Positions 8,341-17,816 are shown, numbered from the stretch's first letter. The stretch: DNA of 64,000 bases from Acidobacteriota bacterium (GCA_022820545.1 JAJEFG010000046.1:56973-120972); one strand, 5' to 3'. Numbers and translations are program-made. Notes: generated from the sequence alone by a model not told the origin.

Positions 8341-11268
8341 CTAGAAGGAGTAGCGGATCGCCAGCTCCATCTGGCGGGAGGGGGCGTTGATGTTCGACGC
8401 CAGCGAACCTTCGTTGTCGCCGAAACCGCTCGAGCGCAGGTTTCCGCTCGCGTTCCCGAAATTCGCCCGGTCGAAGGCGTTCAGCACCTGGAAGACCACT
8501 TCCAGACCGTGGGTTCCGCTCACGTAGAAGGTCTTCGAGGCGCGGAAGTCGAAGTTCAGGAAGTTCGAACAGGAGAAGTCGGCCACCGAAGCCCGGCCAA
8601 TCTCCTGCCGGTAGGCGTTCGCGAGACCCAGATCCAGGTTGCGGCAGGCAAAGGCGTTCGACGCGTTGAAGCCCGGCGGCAAGTCACCCGAGTAGAGGTC
8701 GCCGTTGAGGTTGGTTCCCGAATCCACGCGCACCGCGAGCGGCGAACGGTAGTCCATGATCGTCGAGAGCCGGATATCGAACGGCAGCACCACGATGGCG
8801 CTGCTCACCAGTCGATGGCGCCGGTCGGTGCCGCCGGGAGTCGTGACCTGTGTGTATCCGGGGAAGCGGCTGTCCCAAGCGGAAGGCTCGGTATTGCGCG
8901 TCCAGAACTCGGTCGTTTCCGTCTTGGCCAGGGTGTAGCTGACCAGGAACTGCCAGCCGTCGGCATAGCGCTTTTCGAACTTGGCGAAAAACGCCTGGTA
9001 GTCGTGGTCGAGCAGCGAGAAGGACGTGTTCACGCGGTTGAACTGGGGCCAGGGGCGCACGCCGTTCACCGGGTAGTTGATGTTCACGTTGCGCATCGCG
9101 TCGGCGCGGGTCGCCACCCGGGTCAGGTCGAGCGAGAGCGCCATGTCGTCCCGGAGCTGGTGCGCCATCCCCAGGTTGAAGTGGTGCGCGTAGGGCTGCT
9201 CGTAGTCGTTGTCCAGAAGGGTGATGTTCGGCGGCGCCGTGGACAGGAATTCCTCGCGCGTCTGACCCGGGTATGGATCCGGGTAGCCGGGGTCGATGAT
9301 GACGATCGACTGCGCCTGGTGCCACCAGCGCTCCCCGAAGTTGGTGAGCGTCCGGATGTTCTCGAAGAACTTGCCGTAGCCGCCCTTCACCGTGGTACGG
9401 CCGGTGCCGTCGCCCGAGAGGTCATAGACGAACCCGATCCGCGGTCCCCAGTTGTTGTTGTCGCCGCGGGCATCGGCGCCCTCGTGCCATGGGATCGGCA
9501 GCGGAAACTGGATGTCCCGGATGTCCTCGTTGAACGTGCCGACCTGGAGGTCGTAGCGGAGGCCAAGGTTGAGGGTGAGGCGGTCGCTGGTCCAGTCGTC
9601 CTGGGCGTACACCGAGAAGTGGTGCACCGGGACGTCGTCGAAACGCGGCTGCGACTGGGTGTAGGAGATCGGGTAGGTGTCCGGGTTGTCCGGATCGAAC
9701 GGGTCGTTGGTGTCGAAGGTAAACCTGCCGTTGAACCCCCCGGTGCTGTCGGCCTTGAACTCGATGTAGTTGTAGTCCACCCCGAACTTGACCTGGTTGT
9801 CGCCGCCGAGCCCCTGGGTGAACCAGGTGAAGTCGTCCTTGAACTGCCAACGGGTCTCGGGGCCCATCTGGTCGTTGCAGGATCCGGTGCGCAGGTCGGG
9901 GCGATAGATCTGTTGATCACAGAGAGCCAGCCGCTCCGGGCTGAAGTCGCCGGCGTCGAAGGACCCGTTGCTCCAGGCCGGGCTGACCTCATACTTCGAG
10001 AACGCCCGCTGGAAACGGAACTCGTTCAGCGAGTTGGCGCCGGTCACCGAAGTGACCCCGAACACCTCGGCATTCCGTGGCACCGCGAAGTCGAACCCCT
10101 CCGTGGTGATTCCCCGGGCATTCAGGTTGGGGCGGTACTCGTTCTCCCATGCCACCCGAAGCCAGACCTGGTGGTCGTCGCTCAGTTGGTGGTTCAGCCG
10201 GGCGAGCCACATGTAGCGCCACTCGTCCTTCGGGAAGGTGCCGTCGAACTCGGGGAAGACGCCGCGGGTGTCGATGTCGTAGAAGAGCTCCTCGTTCGTC
10301 CGCTCGTAGGCGAAGAAGAAGTGGGTGCGGTCCTCCACGATGGGGCCGCCGAAGGAGCCGCCGAATTGGTGCCGGCGGTACTCCGGCTTTTCGAAGCTCG
10401 GGTCGTTCGCCTGGAACTCCTTCTGCTGGTGGGTGAGTTCGGTGAGCGCCTTGTCACGGAAGAACCAGAAGGCGCTGCCCGCGAAGTTGTTCGTTCCCGT
10501 CTTCGTCGCCACCGTCATGAGGCCGCCGGTCGCGAGCCCGTACTCCGCCTTGAAGTTGCTCGTCGTGACCTGGAACTCGCCGATGGCGTCCATCGGGAAG
10601 TTCTGCCGCGCCTCGCCCATCTCGGCCCAGGTGTTGTTCACCCCGTCCACGATGAAGGCGTTCGCGTAGTAGCGGCCGCCGGCGCCCATGTTCACGTTGC
10701 CGCGGTAGTAGAAGCCGCGGATCGCGTCCTGGCTGGTGCCGGGGGTCAGCAGCGCAAGATCTACCCAGCGGCGCGACGCCACCGGCAGGTCCTGGATCTG
10801 GAGATCCGAGACCGAGGTGGAGATGTCGGAGCGCCGGGTGTCCAGCAGCGGCGCCGTTCCGGTGACCGTGACCGTTTCCTCGACCTGCGCGAGCGCCAGT
10901 TCCTGGTTCAGGATGATCGTCTGCTGGATGGTCAGCAGCACGCCCGTCGTCTCGACCGTCTGGAAACCGGAGAGCTCCGCCCGGATCGTGTAGGTCCCGG
11001 GCAGCAGCGCCGGTAGTCGGTAGTCGCCGCTCGCATCGGAGGTGGAACTCCGGGAGACCCCGGTGTCCTCGTTCACCGCCGTGACGGTGGCGCCCGGAAG
11101 GACGGCGCCGGTCGAGTCGATCACCTGGCCCTCGATCTGCCCGTACTGGGCGAGGGCCGGTGTCGCGAGGAGGAGGGCGGCGGCCAGGACGGCCGCCCCC
11201 GAACAGATACGGGTTCTCCGGCGCCTCCGATTGCGGGCTGGGTTCCTGTATCTCGTCGTGCTGGCCAT
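8341..11268 (-). CDS. TonB-dependent receptor, Oar-like with carboxypeptidase-regulatory domain
   Basis: 975 aa. I place the start at 11268, behind the strong site AGGAGG; the track's 1116-aa version adds shadow sequence. Order: twin-Arg-like basic N-terminus and signal peptide (AAVLAAALLLATPALAQ), a carboxypeptidase-regulatory-like Ig fold (GQVIDSTGAVLPGATVTAVNEDTG), a plug-like region (PVASRRWVDLALLTPG) and a long beta-barrel ending in the outer-membrane signature Phe (IRYSF). Oar-like receptors in Acidobacteriota-type genomes take up proteins, peptides or glycans; no ligand can be named. No SusD-like partner is present. The 932-aa plus-strand ORF over it is a shadow. Confidence 0.9.
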   Translation of the reverse strand: MASTTRYRNPARNRRRRRTRICSGAAVLAAALLLATPALAQYGQIEGQVIDSTGAVLPGATVTAVNEDTGVSRSSTSDASGDYRLPALLPGTYTIRAELSGFQTVETTGVLLTIQQTIILNQELALAQVEETVTVTGTAPLLDTRRSDISTSVSDLQIQDLPVASRRWVDLALLTPGTSQDAIRGFYYRGNVNMGAGGRYYANAFIVDGVNNTWAEMGEARQNFPMDAIGEFQVTTSNFKAEYGLATGGLMTVATKTGTNNFAGSAFWFFRDKALTELTHQQKEFQANDPSFEKPEYRRHQFGGSFGGPIVEDRTHFFFAYERTNEELFYDIDTRGVFPEFDGTFPKDEWRYMWLARLNHQLSDDHQVWLRVAWENEYRPNLNARGITTEGFDFAVPRNAEVFGVTSVTGANSLNEFRFQRAFSKYEVSPAWSNGSFDAGDFSPERLALCDQQIYRPDLRTGSCNDQMGPETRWQFKDDFTWFTQGLGGDNQVKFGVDYNYIEFKADSTGGFNGRFTFDTNDPFDPDNPDTYPISYTQSQPRFDDVPVHHFSVYAQDDWTSDRLTLNLGLRYDLQVGTFNEDIRDIQFPLPIPWHEGADARGDNNNWGPRIGFVYDLSGDGTGRTTVKGGYGKFFENIRTLTNFGERWWHQAQSIVIIDPGYPDPYPGQTREEFLSTAPPNITLLDNDYEQPYAHHFNLGMAHQLRDDMALSLDLTRVATRADAMRNVNINYPVNGVRPWPQFNRVNTSFSLLDHDYQAFFAKFEKRYADGWQFLVSYTLAKTETTEFWTRNTEPSAWDSRFPGYTQVTTPGGTDRRHRLVSSAIVVLPFDIRLSTIMDYRSPLAVRVDSGTNLNGDLYSGDLPPGFNASNAFACRNLDLGLANAYRQEIGRASVADFSCSNFLNFDFRASKTFYVSGTHGLEVVFQVLNAFDRANFGNASGNLRSSGFGDNEGSLASNINAPSRQMELAIRYSF

Positions 11269-11369
11269 GTTTGGCGCTCCTCCTAAGTGGAATGAAACGA
11301 CGTGGTGATGCCGGGCCAGATGACCGCGGCGGTTCGGAAAGTGTCGGATCCGGCGATCGTCCTCCGCTC

Positions 11370-11876
11370 CTATTCGGCCTTGAACATGGCCATCAGGACG
11401 GTCTCGCCCCACTCGAAGTGGAGCATGCCGTCGTTCCCCTGTCCGTGGAGAACGACCGTGAACTGTTCGCGCGCCTCGCCCGGGTGGACCATGAGCGAGA
11501 TCTCGGCGACATCCTTCGAGGCGTCGTGCTCGGTGCCCCACTGCCCGGTCTGCGAGTTCACCAGCAGCGTCCAGCCGTCGCCCATCTTCTTCGCGAAGAG
11601 GCTGTAGGAACCGGCCGCGATCTTCGTGCCGGCGAAGTCGAGGTCGCCGCTCGTGGTCAGGGTGGTGGAGGCGTCGGCGCCGAGCCGCCACACCATGCCG
11701 TCGGTGGCCTGGCCCAGCATGTCGCGGCCATTGAGGCTCGGGCGGCCGTACTCGATGGAAACCGCCGCACCACCCACGGTGGCCTCGGCGGTTCCCCGCG
11801 GGCTCTGGGCGAAGGCAGTCGGAACGGTGATGAGGATGGCGGCGGCAACGACGCCGCCGAGAACACGGGTCTTCAT
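11370..11876 (-). CDS. DUF2911 family secreted protein
   Basis: 168 aa from the ATG at 11876 behind AAGGAG. A signal peptide (LGGVVAAAILITVPTAFAQ) is followed by the DUF2911 region: VSIEYGRPSLNGRDMLGQATDGMVWRLGADASTTL, then LDFAGTKIAAGSYSLFAKKMGDGW and a C-terminal FEWGETVLMAMFKAE. DUF2911 proteins are small periplasmic beta-sandwich proteins of unknown role in Bacteroidota, Gemmatimonadota and Acidobacteriota. The length is normal. It has its own spacing from the receptor and the thioesterase, so it is probably a single-gene transcript. Confidence 0.85.
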   Translation of the reverse strand: MKTRVLGGVVAAAILITVPTAFAQSPRGTAEATVGGAAVSIEYGRPSLNGRDMLGQATDGMVWRLGADASTTLTTSGDLDFAGTKIAAGSYSLFAKKMGDGWTLLVNSQTGQWGTEHDASKDVAEISLMVHPGEAREQFTVVLHGQGNDGMLHFEWGETVLMAMFKAE

Positions 11877-11914
11877 GAGGGACTCCTTAGTTTCTGGTGG
11901 TTGAGTGGTTGATT

Positions 11915-12532
11915 TCAAACGCCTACCGGAATGCGGCGGGCAATGGATTTCGAGGGGGACCGGCGCCGGATGCCGATGACGCGGCCCTTCTCGGGGGGCT
12001 CCGGCAGGCCCTCCAGGCGCCGGGCGATCTCCTCGAGGAGTTCGTAGTACTCGGCCGGCATCGGCGCGGAGCGGCGGGTCCGCATGTCCACGTAGCAGCC
12101 GATGTGCTCGCAGGTCGCGGAAAGCACCGGCTCACCGGTCCCCGACTCCGGCTCACCGTAGAGCCGGAGAAACGCGTGGATCAGCTTCTCGCTGAAGTCG
12201 AGGAGCTGGTAGGTGACGAAGAACGAGCGCCCCGGATGCAGCTCGGCCTGGTAGGTGACGTGGTCTTCGAGCGCGAAGGTGGACCCGTGATCGTTGTCGT
12301 TGTCCCAGAGTCCGATGCGGGCCAGCATGTGTTGTGTCGCCTGGTCGAAGGCGCGCCGGTAATAGACGACGTTCATGTGGCCGTTCCGGTCGGTCCAGTC
12401 GGGCGCGACGACGCCCTCGTAGATGCGGAACCCGCGTTCGGGATCGAGGACCAGGTCGGGAGGCAGGCGGAAGGGCACGGCGACCCGGTAGATTACGTGA
12501 ACGGCGAGCCGGCGGCCTTGGTGGGGCCCCAT
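11915..12532 (-). CDS. Acyl-CoA thioesterase, hotdog (4HBT) fold
   Basis: 205 aa. The track ORF begins at 12979 inside the divergent peptidase gene; the ATG at 12532 is the first sensible start. The core YEGVVAPDWTDRNGHMNVVYYRRAFDQA contains the D-x-x-G-H-x-N thioesterase motif, followed by VTYQAELHPGRSFFVTYQLLDFSEKLIHAFLRLY. It probably hydrolyses an acyl-CoA thioester in the cytoplasm; chain type is unknown. It is divergent from the prolyl oligopeptidase with repeat E between the two starts. Confidence 0.8.
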   Translation of the reverse strand: MGPHQGRRLAVHVIYRVAVPFRLPPDLVLDPERGFRIYEGVVAPDWTDRNGHMNVVYYRRAFDQATQHMLARIGLWDNDNDHGSTFALEDHVTYQAELHPGRSFFVTYQLLDFSEKLIHAFLRLYGEPESGTGEPVLSATCEHIGCYVDMRTRRSAPMPAEYYELLEEIARRLEGLPEPPEKGRVIGIRRRSPSKSIARRIPVGV

Positions 12533-12557
12533 AATGAGACCTGAGGTTCCGCGTTTT

Positions 12558-12602
12558 CGCCCGCCGGGGGCGGGCGATGCCGGCCGGAGGCCGGCGCTCC
12601 GA
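12558..12602 (+). repeat. Two-hairpin interspersed repeat, type 1, copy E
   Basis: Left hairpin CGCCCGCC-GGG-GGCGGGCG, then core GCCGGCC-GGA-GGCCGGC and tail GCTCCGA. It fills more than half of the 82-bp gap between two divergent start codons, so it lies where the promoters or 5' leaders should be. Confidence 0.85.
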
Positions 12603-12614
12603 GGAGGGCTCGTC

Positions 12615-14768
12615 ATGCCGTTTGTCGCTCGCCGTTCCACCCGCGCGCTGTCGATCGCAGCACTGTTGGCCCCGGGATGCGCGCCCGACTGGCCGCCACC
12701 GCCGGAGACCCGCGTGGAGGTGGTCGTCGACACCATCCACGGGGTCGAGATCCCCGATCCGTACCGCTGGCTCGAGGACCAGGACAGCCCCGAGACCCGG
12801 GCCTGGATCGATGCCCAGAACGCGTACGCCGAGCAGATCGTTTCGGACGACGCGCTCGAAGCCCGTCTGGCGGCCCGTCTCACCGAGCTGATGGAAGTCG
12901 CGCAGGTGTCCGCGCCGCGCAGCGCCGGCGAGCACGAGCTGTTCACGCTGCGGCGCCCCGGCGAACTCCAGGCGCGCATCTACCGGCGCCCGAAGCCGGA
13001 GGGGGAACCCACTGGAGAACGGCCCGACCCGGGCGGGGAGTACGAACTCCTCCTCGACGCCCAGGCGCTGGGCTTCGACGACTGGGCGAGCATCGACATC
13101 GTGGACATCTCTCCCGACGGCAAGCTCCTCCTCTACCGGATCCGGGACGGCGGGCTCGACGAGATCATGGTGCGCCTCTTCGACCTCGACACGCTGGAAG
13201 ACCGGCCCGAGCGGCTGCCCGAAGCGCTCTACGGGACCATCGCCTTCGACGGCACGGGCGAGGGCTTCTACTACGTTCACCGGTCGCGGCATGACGGGCC
13301 GCGAGCCCGCTATCACCGGATCGGGACCGGGATGAGCGAGGACCGGGAGATCTTCGGCGAGGGCTACGGGCCGGAGACCTTCCTCCGGCTCGAGGAGATC
13401 GAGGACGGCCGGCTGCTGCTCCTCGGCGTCCAGCACGGCTGGATGCGGAACGACATCTTCGTGATGGACCGGCAGAGCGGCGAGGTCCACCCGATCATCG
13501 AGGGCGAACGCGCCCACGTCAATGCCCGCTACGAGGAGGGCCGGCTCCTCCTCACCACCGACCTCGACGCGTCCAACTACCGGGTGATCGCGATCCCCAC
13601 GGCGGGCGTCGACCCGTCCCGCTGGTCGGACCGCTCCCGGTGGACCGACTGGATCCCCGAGCAGGAGCACCTGCTCCGCGGCTACACCACGATCGGGGAC
13701 CGGACCTACGTGGAGCTGCTCGCGAACGTCGCCTCCCGCATCCTCGTCTTCGAGGCGGGGGACGGAGCGGCTCTCGAGCCGGTGGACGAGATCCCCCTGC
13801 CCGACTACCACACAGCCAGCCTCAGCAAGCTGGGCGAGGACGGGGCAATGCTCACCCTGTCTTCGTTCACCGTTCCCCAGACCCGCTACCGGCTCGATCT
13901 CGAAACCTGGGAGCGGGAACTCATCGAGCCGCCCCGCCCCGAGTACGACGGCAGCGACGTCCTGGTGGAGCAGGTCTGGTACACCTCGAAGGACGGGACC
14001 GAGGCGCCGATGTACATCATGCGGCCGCGCGGGGTGGAACCGGACGGCAACCTCCCCACCCTGCTCCACGGCTACGGCGGCTTCAACGTGAGCGTCACGC
14101 CGTCCTTCCGGGCGCAGGCGGCGGTCTGGGTGGAAGCCGGGGGCGTCTTCGCGGTGGCGACCCTGCGGGGCGGCAGCGAGTTCGGCGAGGACTGGCACCG
14201 GGACGGCATGCTGGAGAACAAGCAGAACGTCTTCGACGATTTCATCGCCTCGGCGGAGTGGCTCATCGGGAACGGCTACACGAACCCGGACCGGTTGGCC
14301 ATCATGGGGGGGAGCAACGGCGGCCTGCTGGTCGCCAGTTCCTTCACGCAGCGGCCCGAGCTCTACCGCGCGGTCTACTGCGGATTCCCCGACCTCGACA
14401 TGGTCCGGTTCTACACCTTCACGGAGACGAACAACATGCCGGCGCTCCTCGAGTACGGGAACGCCGGGATCCCCGAGCAGTTCGAGTTCCTCCGCCAGTA
14501 CTCGCCCTACCAGGCGGTCGAGGACGGGACCGACTACCCGGCGGTGATGTTTACCCAGGGCGACCTCGACACCCGGGTGCCGCCGCTGCAGGGCCGAAAG
14601 ATGGCGGCGCGGGTGCAGGCCGCCTCCACGTCAGGCCTGCCGGTGATCCTCCGCTACCGCCCGCGTGCGGGGCACGCCGGCGGCCGCAGCCGCGTCCCGG
14701 ACCGGGCCATGGACACCGCCTTCCTGATGATGCAGCTCGGCATGAGTTACGGGGAGGAGGCGCGCTGA
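12615..14768 (+). CDS. Prolyl oligopeptidase family S9A serine peptidase, exported
   Basis: 717 aa. The start at 12615 replaces the track start at 12534, which reads through repeat E. The N-terminal hydrophobic segment ends in ALLAPGCAP, so it may be a lipoprotein with an imperfect lipobox or simply exported. PYRWLEDQDSPETRAWIDAQN is the classic S9A N-terminal motif, followed by the beta-propeller. The C-terminal alpha/beta-hydrolase has the nucleophile in GGSNGG, the Asp in GDLDTRVPP and the His in RAGHAGG. It cleaves short peptides after proline. An inverted repeat that could act as terminator follows. Confidence 0.9.
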   Translation: MPFVARRSTRALSIAALLAPGCAPDWPPPPETRVEVVVDTIHGVEIPDPYRWLEDQDSPETRAWIDAQNAYAEQIVSDDALEARLAARLTELMEVAQVSAPRSAGEHELFTLRRPGELQARIYRRPKPEGEPTGERPDPGGEYELLLDAQALGFDDWASIDIVDISPDGKLLLYRIRDGGLDEIMVRLFDLDTLEDRPERLPEALYGTIAFDGTGEGFYYVHRSRHDGPRARYHRIGTGMSEDREIFGEGYGPETFLRLEEIEDGRLLLLGVQHGWMRNDIFVMDRQSGEVHPIIEGERAHVNARYEEGRLLLTTDLDASNYRVIAIPTAGVDPSRWSDRSRWTDWIPEQEHLLRGYTTIGDRTYVELLANVASRILVFEAGDGAALEPVDEIPLPDYHTASLSKLGEDGAMLTLSSFTVPQTRYRLDLETWERELIEPPRPEYDGSDVLVEQVWYTSKDGTEAPMYIMRPRGVEPDGNLPTLLHGYGGFNVSVTPSFRAQAAVWVEAGGVFAVATLRGGSEFGEDWHRDGMLENKQNVFDDFIASAEWLIGNGYTNPDRLAIMGGSNGGLLVASSFTQRPELYRAVYCGFPDLDMVRFYTFTETNNMPALLEYGNAGIPEQFEFLRQYSPYQAVEDGTDYPAVMFTQGDLDTRVPPLQGRKMAARVQAASTSGLPVILRYRPRAGHAGGRSRVPDRAMDTAFLMMQLGMSYGEEAR

Positions 14769-14788
14769 GCGGATGGTGCACGAGGACG

Positions 14789-14827
14789 GGTCTGCACAGA
14801 GGGCCGCGACAGCCTGGGGTGCAGACC
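14789..14827 (+). terminator. Stem-loop after the S9A peptidase gene (possible terminator)
   Basis: GGTCTGCAC and GTGCAGACC form a perfect 9-bp stem with a 21-nt GC-rich loop, 20 bp after the stop. There is no T-tract, so intrinsic termination is uncertain. Confidence 0.35.
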
Positions 14828-14880
14828 ATTCAGATGGTGAATGATTCTCATTCACATAGTGAATGGTCTTCGTTCAAGTG
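14827..14880. promoter_or_regulatory. 22-bp-period tandem palindromes (possible operator array)
   Basis: Two 17-bp palindromes of form CATTCAnATrGTGAATG begin at 14827 and 14849, exactly 22 bp apart, and a third half-site CGTTCA begins at 14871, again 22 bp on. A further perfect palindrome TGAATGA-TTC-TCATTCA bridges the first two. The patch is AT-rich in a very GC-rich region. It lies between convergent genes, so the regulated gene is not obvious. Confidence 0.5.
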
Positions 14881-14976
14881 GCGGAGGGCCCGGTAGCGCC
14901 AACGGCTTGGACCTAAAGCGGTGGTCGGCGTCGCTCACCCACTGGCGAGCGAAACCAACGCGATTCAGGTCGCGGG

Positions 14977-16602
14977 TCAGCCCAGCGTCGGCGCGAAGGT
15001 CGGGGCCCGCCGCTGCTGCGTCGCCTGCTCGTAGGCGTAGGCGATGCGGATGAGCACCGGCTCGCTCCACGCCCGCCCGAAGAAGGAGACGCCCGCCGGC
15101 AGTCCGGACACGAACCCCATGGGCACGCTGATGTCCGGGTACCCCGCGATGGCGGCGGGCCCGGCGCTGCTGCCGCCGTCCAGCCGGTCGCCCTTGATGT
15201 GGTCGGTGACCCAGGGCAGGTCGCGGGTGGGGGCGACGATGGCGTCGAGCTGGTGCTCGTCCATGAGGGCGTCGATGCCGTCCTCCCGGTTGGCGCGCTG
15301 GATCGTGCGCTTCGCGTTCAGGTAGGCCTCGTCGGTGAGCGGGCCGCGAGCCTCGGACGCGATCATGCGCTCCTGGCCGAAGTGGGGCATCTCGAGCTCG
15401 GCGTTTTGCTCGTTGAACTCGATGATGTCGGCGAGAGTCTTCACCCCGACGTCGGGACCCAGGGTCGCCAGGTAGGCGTTCAGGTCCGCCTTGAACTCGT
15501 ACTCGAGGAGCAGCAGGGGAAGTTCGTCGTTCCAGGCGGCCTCGGGCAGGTTCGCCGGGTCCACGATCACGGCGCCCGCGTCCGCCATCGCCTGGATCGC
15601 GTCGTCGAACAGCGCCGTGACCCGCGGATCGAAGCCGGTGAAGCTGCGCGCCACCCCGATGCGCGCGCCCTGGAGCCCGGCCGGATCGCAGAACTGCGCG
15701 TAGTCGGTGTGGAAGTTGCCCTCGCTCGAGGAGGTGGCCTCGTCGCGGGGGTCCACGCCCACGGCGCCGCCGAGCAGGATGGCCGCGTCGCGCACCGTCC
15801 GCGTCATGGGTCCGGCGGTGTCCTGGGAGTGGGAAATGGGGATGATCCCGGAGCGGCTCCAGAGGCCCACGGTGGGCTTGATGCCCACGATGCCGTTGCT
15901 GGATGAGGGGCACATGATGGAGCCTCCCGTCTCGGTGCCCACGGTCAGCGCGCACAGGTTCGCCGAGGCCGCCGTTCCCGAGCCGGAACTCGACCCGCAC
16001 GGGTTGCGGTCGAGGGCGTAGGGGTTCTTGCACTGGCCGCCCCGGGCGCTCCAGCCGCTGGTCGCCCGCTCGCCGCGGAAGTAGGCCCACTCGCTCATGT
16101 TGAGCTTGCCCAGGATGATCGCGCCGGCGGCGCGCAGGCGTTCGGCCACGAAGGAGTCCTGCGGCGGGATGGAGCCCTCAAGGGCGAGCGACCCCGCCGT
16201 GGTGGTCATGCGGTCGTGGGTGTCGAGGTTGTCCTTGAGCGCGACCGGGATCCCGTGGAGCGGTCCGCGCGGTCCATTCGCCTGACGCTCGGCATCGAGT
16301 TCGTCCGCGATCTCGAGCGCGTCCGGGTTGATCTCGATCATCGACCGCAATTCGGGGCCCTGCCGGTCCATGGCGTCGAGGCGCCCGAGGTAGGCCTCCG
16401 TGATGGAGCGGGCGGTGTGTTCGCCCGACTCCATCATGCGCTGGAGGTCGTCCGCGGTGATCTCGTCGAATTCGAACGGCGGGATCTCGCCCTGCGCGCC
16501 GGCGCCCGAAGGCGACTCGGAAGCGGGCGGGGCGCACGCGAGGTTCGCGGTCAGGCCGGCGCCGCCGGCTGCGGTGGTCTTCAGGAATGCTCTGCGGTCC
16601 AT
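14977..16602 (-). CDS. Amidase signature family hydrolase, Tat-exported
   Basis: 541 aa from the ATG at 16602. DRRAFLKTTAAGGAGLTANLA is a twin-arginine type signal, followed by a small-residue linker. The amidase signature is complete: catalytic Lys in VALKDNLDT, the Gly/Ser-rich segment PCGSSSGSGTAAS and GTETGGSIMCPSSSNGIVGIKP with the Ser-cis-Ser-Lys triad residues. It hydrolyses a carboxamide outside the cytoplasm, but the family is too broad for a substrate. GatA is unlikely because of the Tat signal and lack of GatB/C neighbours. The context is other exported hydrolases. Confidence 0.88.
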   Translation of the reverse strand: MDRRAFLKTTAAGGAGLTANLACAPPASESPSGAGAQGEIPPFEFDEITADDLQRMMESGEHTARSITEAYLGRLDAMDRQGPELRSMIEINPDALEIADELDAERQANGPRGPLHGIPVALKDNLDTHDRMTTTAGSLALEGSIPPQDSFVAERLRAAGAIILGKLNMSEWAYFRGERATSGWSARGGQCKNPYALDRNPCGSSSGSGTAASANLCALTVGTETGGSIMCPSSSNGIVGIKPTVGLWSRSGIIPISHSQDTAGPMTRTVRDAAILLGGAVGVDPRDEATSSSEGNFHTDYAQFCDPAGLQGARIGVARSFTGFDPRVTALFDDAIQAMADAGAVIVDPANLPEAAWNDELPLLLLEYEFKADLNAYLATLGPDVGVKTLADIIEFNEQNAELEMPHFGQERMIASEARGPLTDEAYLNAKRTIQRANREDGIDALMDEHQLDAIVAPTRDLPWVTDHIKGDRLDGGSSAGPAAIAGYPDISVPMGFVSGLPAGVSFFGRAWSEPVLIRIAYAYEQATQQRRAPTFAPTLG

Positions 16603-16714
16603 GGATGCTCCCCCGTTCGGCGCAGCATACCGATCACGCGATTCCCCAGGCGAGGGCGCAGCGGTCTCACCCACCCTGGCAGCCACCGGCCACCAAGCCG
16701 TGATCGCGCCGCCG

Positions 16715-16760
16715 GCTTGGAACGCCGGCTTCAGCCGGGCACAGCGGCCCGCAGGGCCGC
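16715..16760 (-). repeat. Two-hairpin interspersed repeat, type 2, copy F
   Basis: On the minus strand: left hairpin GCGGCCC-TGC-GGGCCGC, core hairpin CCGGCT-GA-AGCCGG and tail GTTCCAAGC. It lies in the 262-bp gap between the amidase start and the ARPP-1 stop, which otherwise shows nothing. Confidence 0.8.
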
Positions 16761-16864
16761 GGGCGGTTCGTCGCTACGCCGGGTGCATTGGCGCGCGCAG
16801 CCGAGCCATCCCGGCGAATGAGGTCCGTCTCGCCGCCCGCCCGCGGCGGGCTGTGCCTGGCTGA

Positions 16865-17797
16865 TCAGCCAGCGAAAAGGGCGCTCTGGTGGACAAGGCC
16901 GCCTTCTACGAGCAACGCCACTCCGGCCAGCACGTCGTCCACGGCCCGGACTTCGGTGCCGAGGCCGAGCCCGGGCGCGGACTTGAGTTCCATGCAGGTC
17001 AGGCGGCGCACGGCCCAGAGAGCGCGTTCGGCGGAGGGTCGGTCCCGGGTTGCGGCCGGGTCCGCGAGATGCGCCCGGACGAGGCCGCTCCAGTAGGCGC
17101 GGAGGAGGTTCGGCGCACCGAAGATCTCGACGGCCTGGACGCGGCGTCCGTGGGTGATGCAGACGCCGCTCTGCCGCGGAAGTGGACCGCACGCCTCGAG
17201 TTCCTCGGCGGCGCGGCGCCGCGGTCGGTGGCGCCGGAATGCGGCGTCCTCCGCCTCATGGGCGGCCTGGGTCGGGGAGTCCGCTCCCTGACGGTGGAGG
17301 GTCTCGGCGACGGCCCGCCAGGCGGCCCCCTGGTCCACGCGGTGGCCGGCTTCTTCCCGGTAGCTCTGGCTCACCGAGGCGCGGACGTTTCGCCGCACCT
17401 CCGGTGGCGCCATGCGATGGCTGCGCTCATGCCGGGAAGCGGTGGCGGTCCTCGACGCCCCCGGGCGGCCCTCCCCCCAGCGGCCGGCCTCGAGGCAGGT
17501 CACCGGGATTTCGACGGTCGTGTAGGGAGGGACGAGCACGGTCGCGTTGGCGGTGCGGTCCTGGAGGCCGCCGAAGAAGTGCTCACCCTCGATGACCAGG
17601 ATGGGCGCATCGGTGGGATTCTCGGCCTTGAGGTGGGGTACCGAAGGGTTTTCGAGTTCGCCCACGACAAGACCGGACTTCGGTCCGGCCGCGATACGCG
17701 GAATCCGGTTTGCCGGCAGGTACACCGGAAAGAAGGAAACGCCGAGCCGCGTGATGGGTTGGCCGACGGCGGCGGTGTCGAGAGCGGGAACCGTCAT
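16865..17797 (-). CDS. ARPP-1 domain protein (DUF6569-like)
   Basis: 310 aa behind GGAGG. The N-terminal half, with NPTDAPILVIEGEHFFGGLQDRTANATVLVPP and IPVTCLEAGRW, is characteristic of the ARPP-1 family (ADP-ribosylglycohydrolase and rhodanese-phosphatase associated protein). That family was named from genomic linkage to NAD and ADP-ribose enzymes; its biochemistry is unknown. The C-terminal part ends with a block after VCITHGRRVQAVEIFGAPNLLRAYW. No signal peptide. It is divergent from an NrtR-like Nudix regulator, and its predicted promoter overlaps palindromes, so it is probably under that regulator's control. Confidence 0.75.
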   Translation of the reverse strand: MTVPALDTAAVGQPITRLGVSFFPVYLPANRIPRIAAGPKSGLVVGELENPSVPHLKAENPTDAPILVIEGEHFFGGLQDRTANATVLVPPYTTVEIPVTCLEAGRWGEGRPGASRTATASRHERSHRMAPPEVRRNVRASVSQSYREEAGHRVDQGAAWRAVAETLHRQGADSPTQAAHEAEDAAFRRHRPRRRAAEELEACGPLPRQSGVCITHGRRVQAVEIFGAPNLLRAYWSGLVRAHLADPAATRDRPSAERALWAVRRLTCMELKSAPGLGLGTEVRAVDDVLAGVALLVEGGLVHQSALFAG

Positions 17798-17816
17798 GGA
17801 ATACCTCCGGGAAGTG

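Noticed and set aside
8218-11016. 932-aa plus-strand ORF
   Set aside because: Antisense shadow of the TonB receptor gene; Val/Glu/Arg-rich low-complexity translation with no ribosome site or domain.
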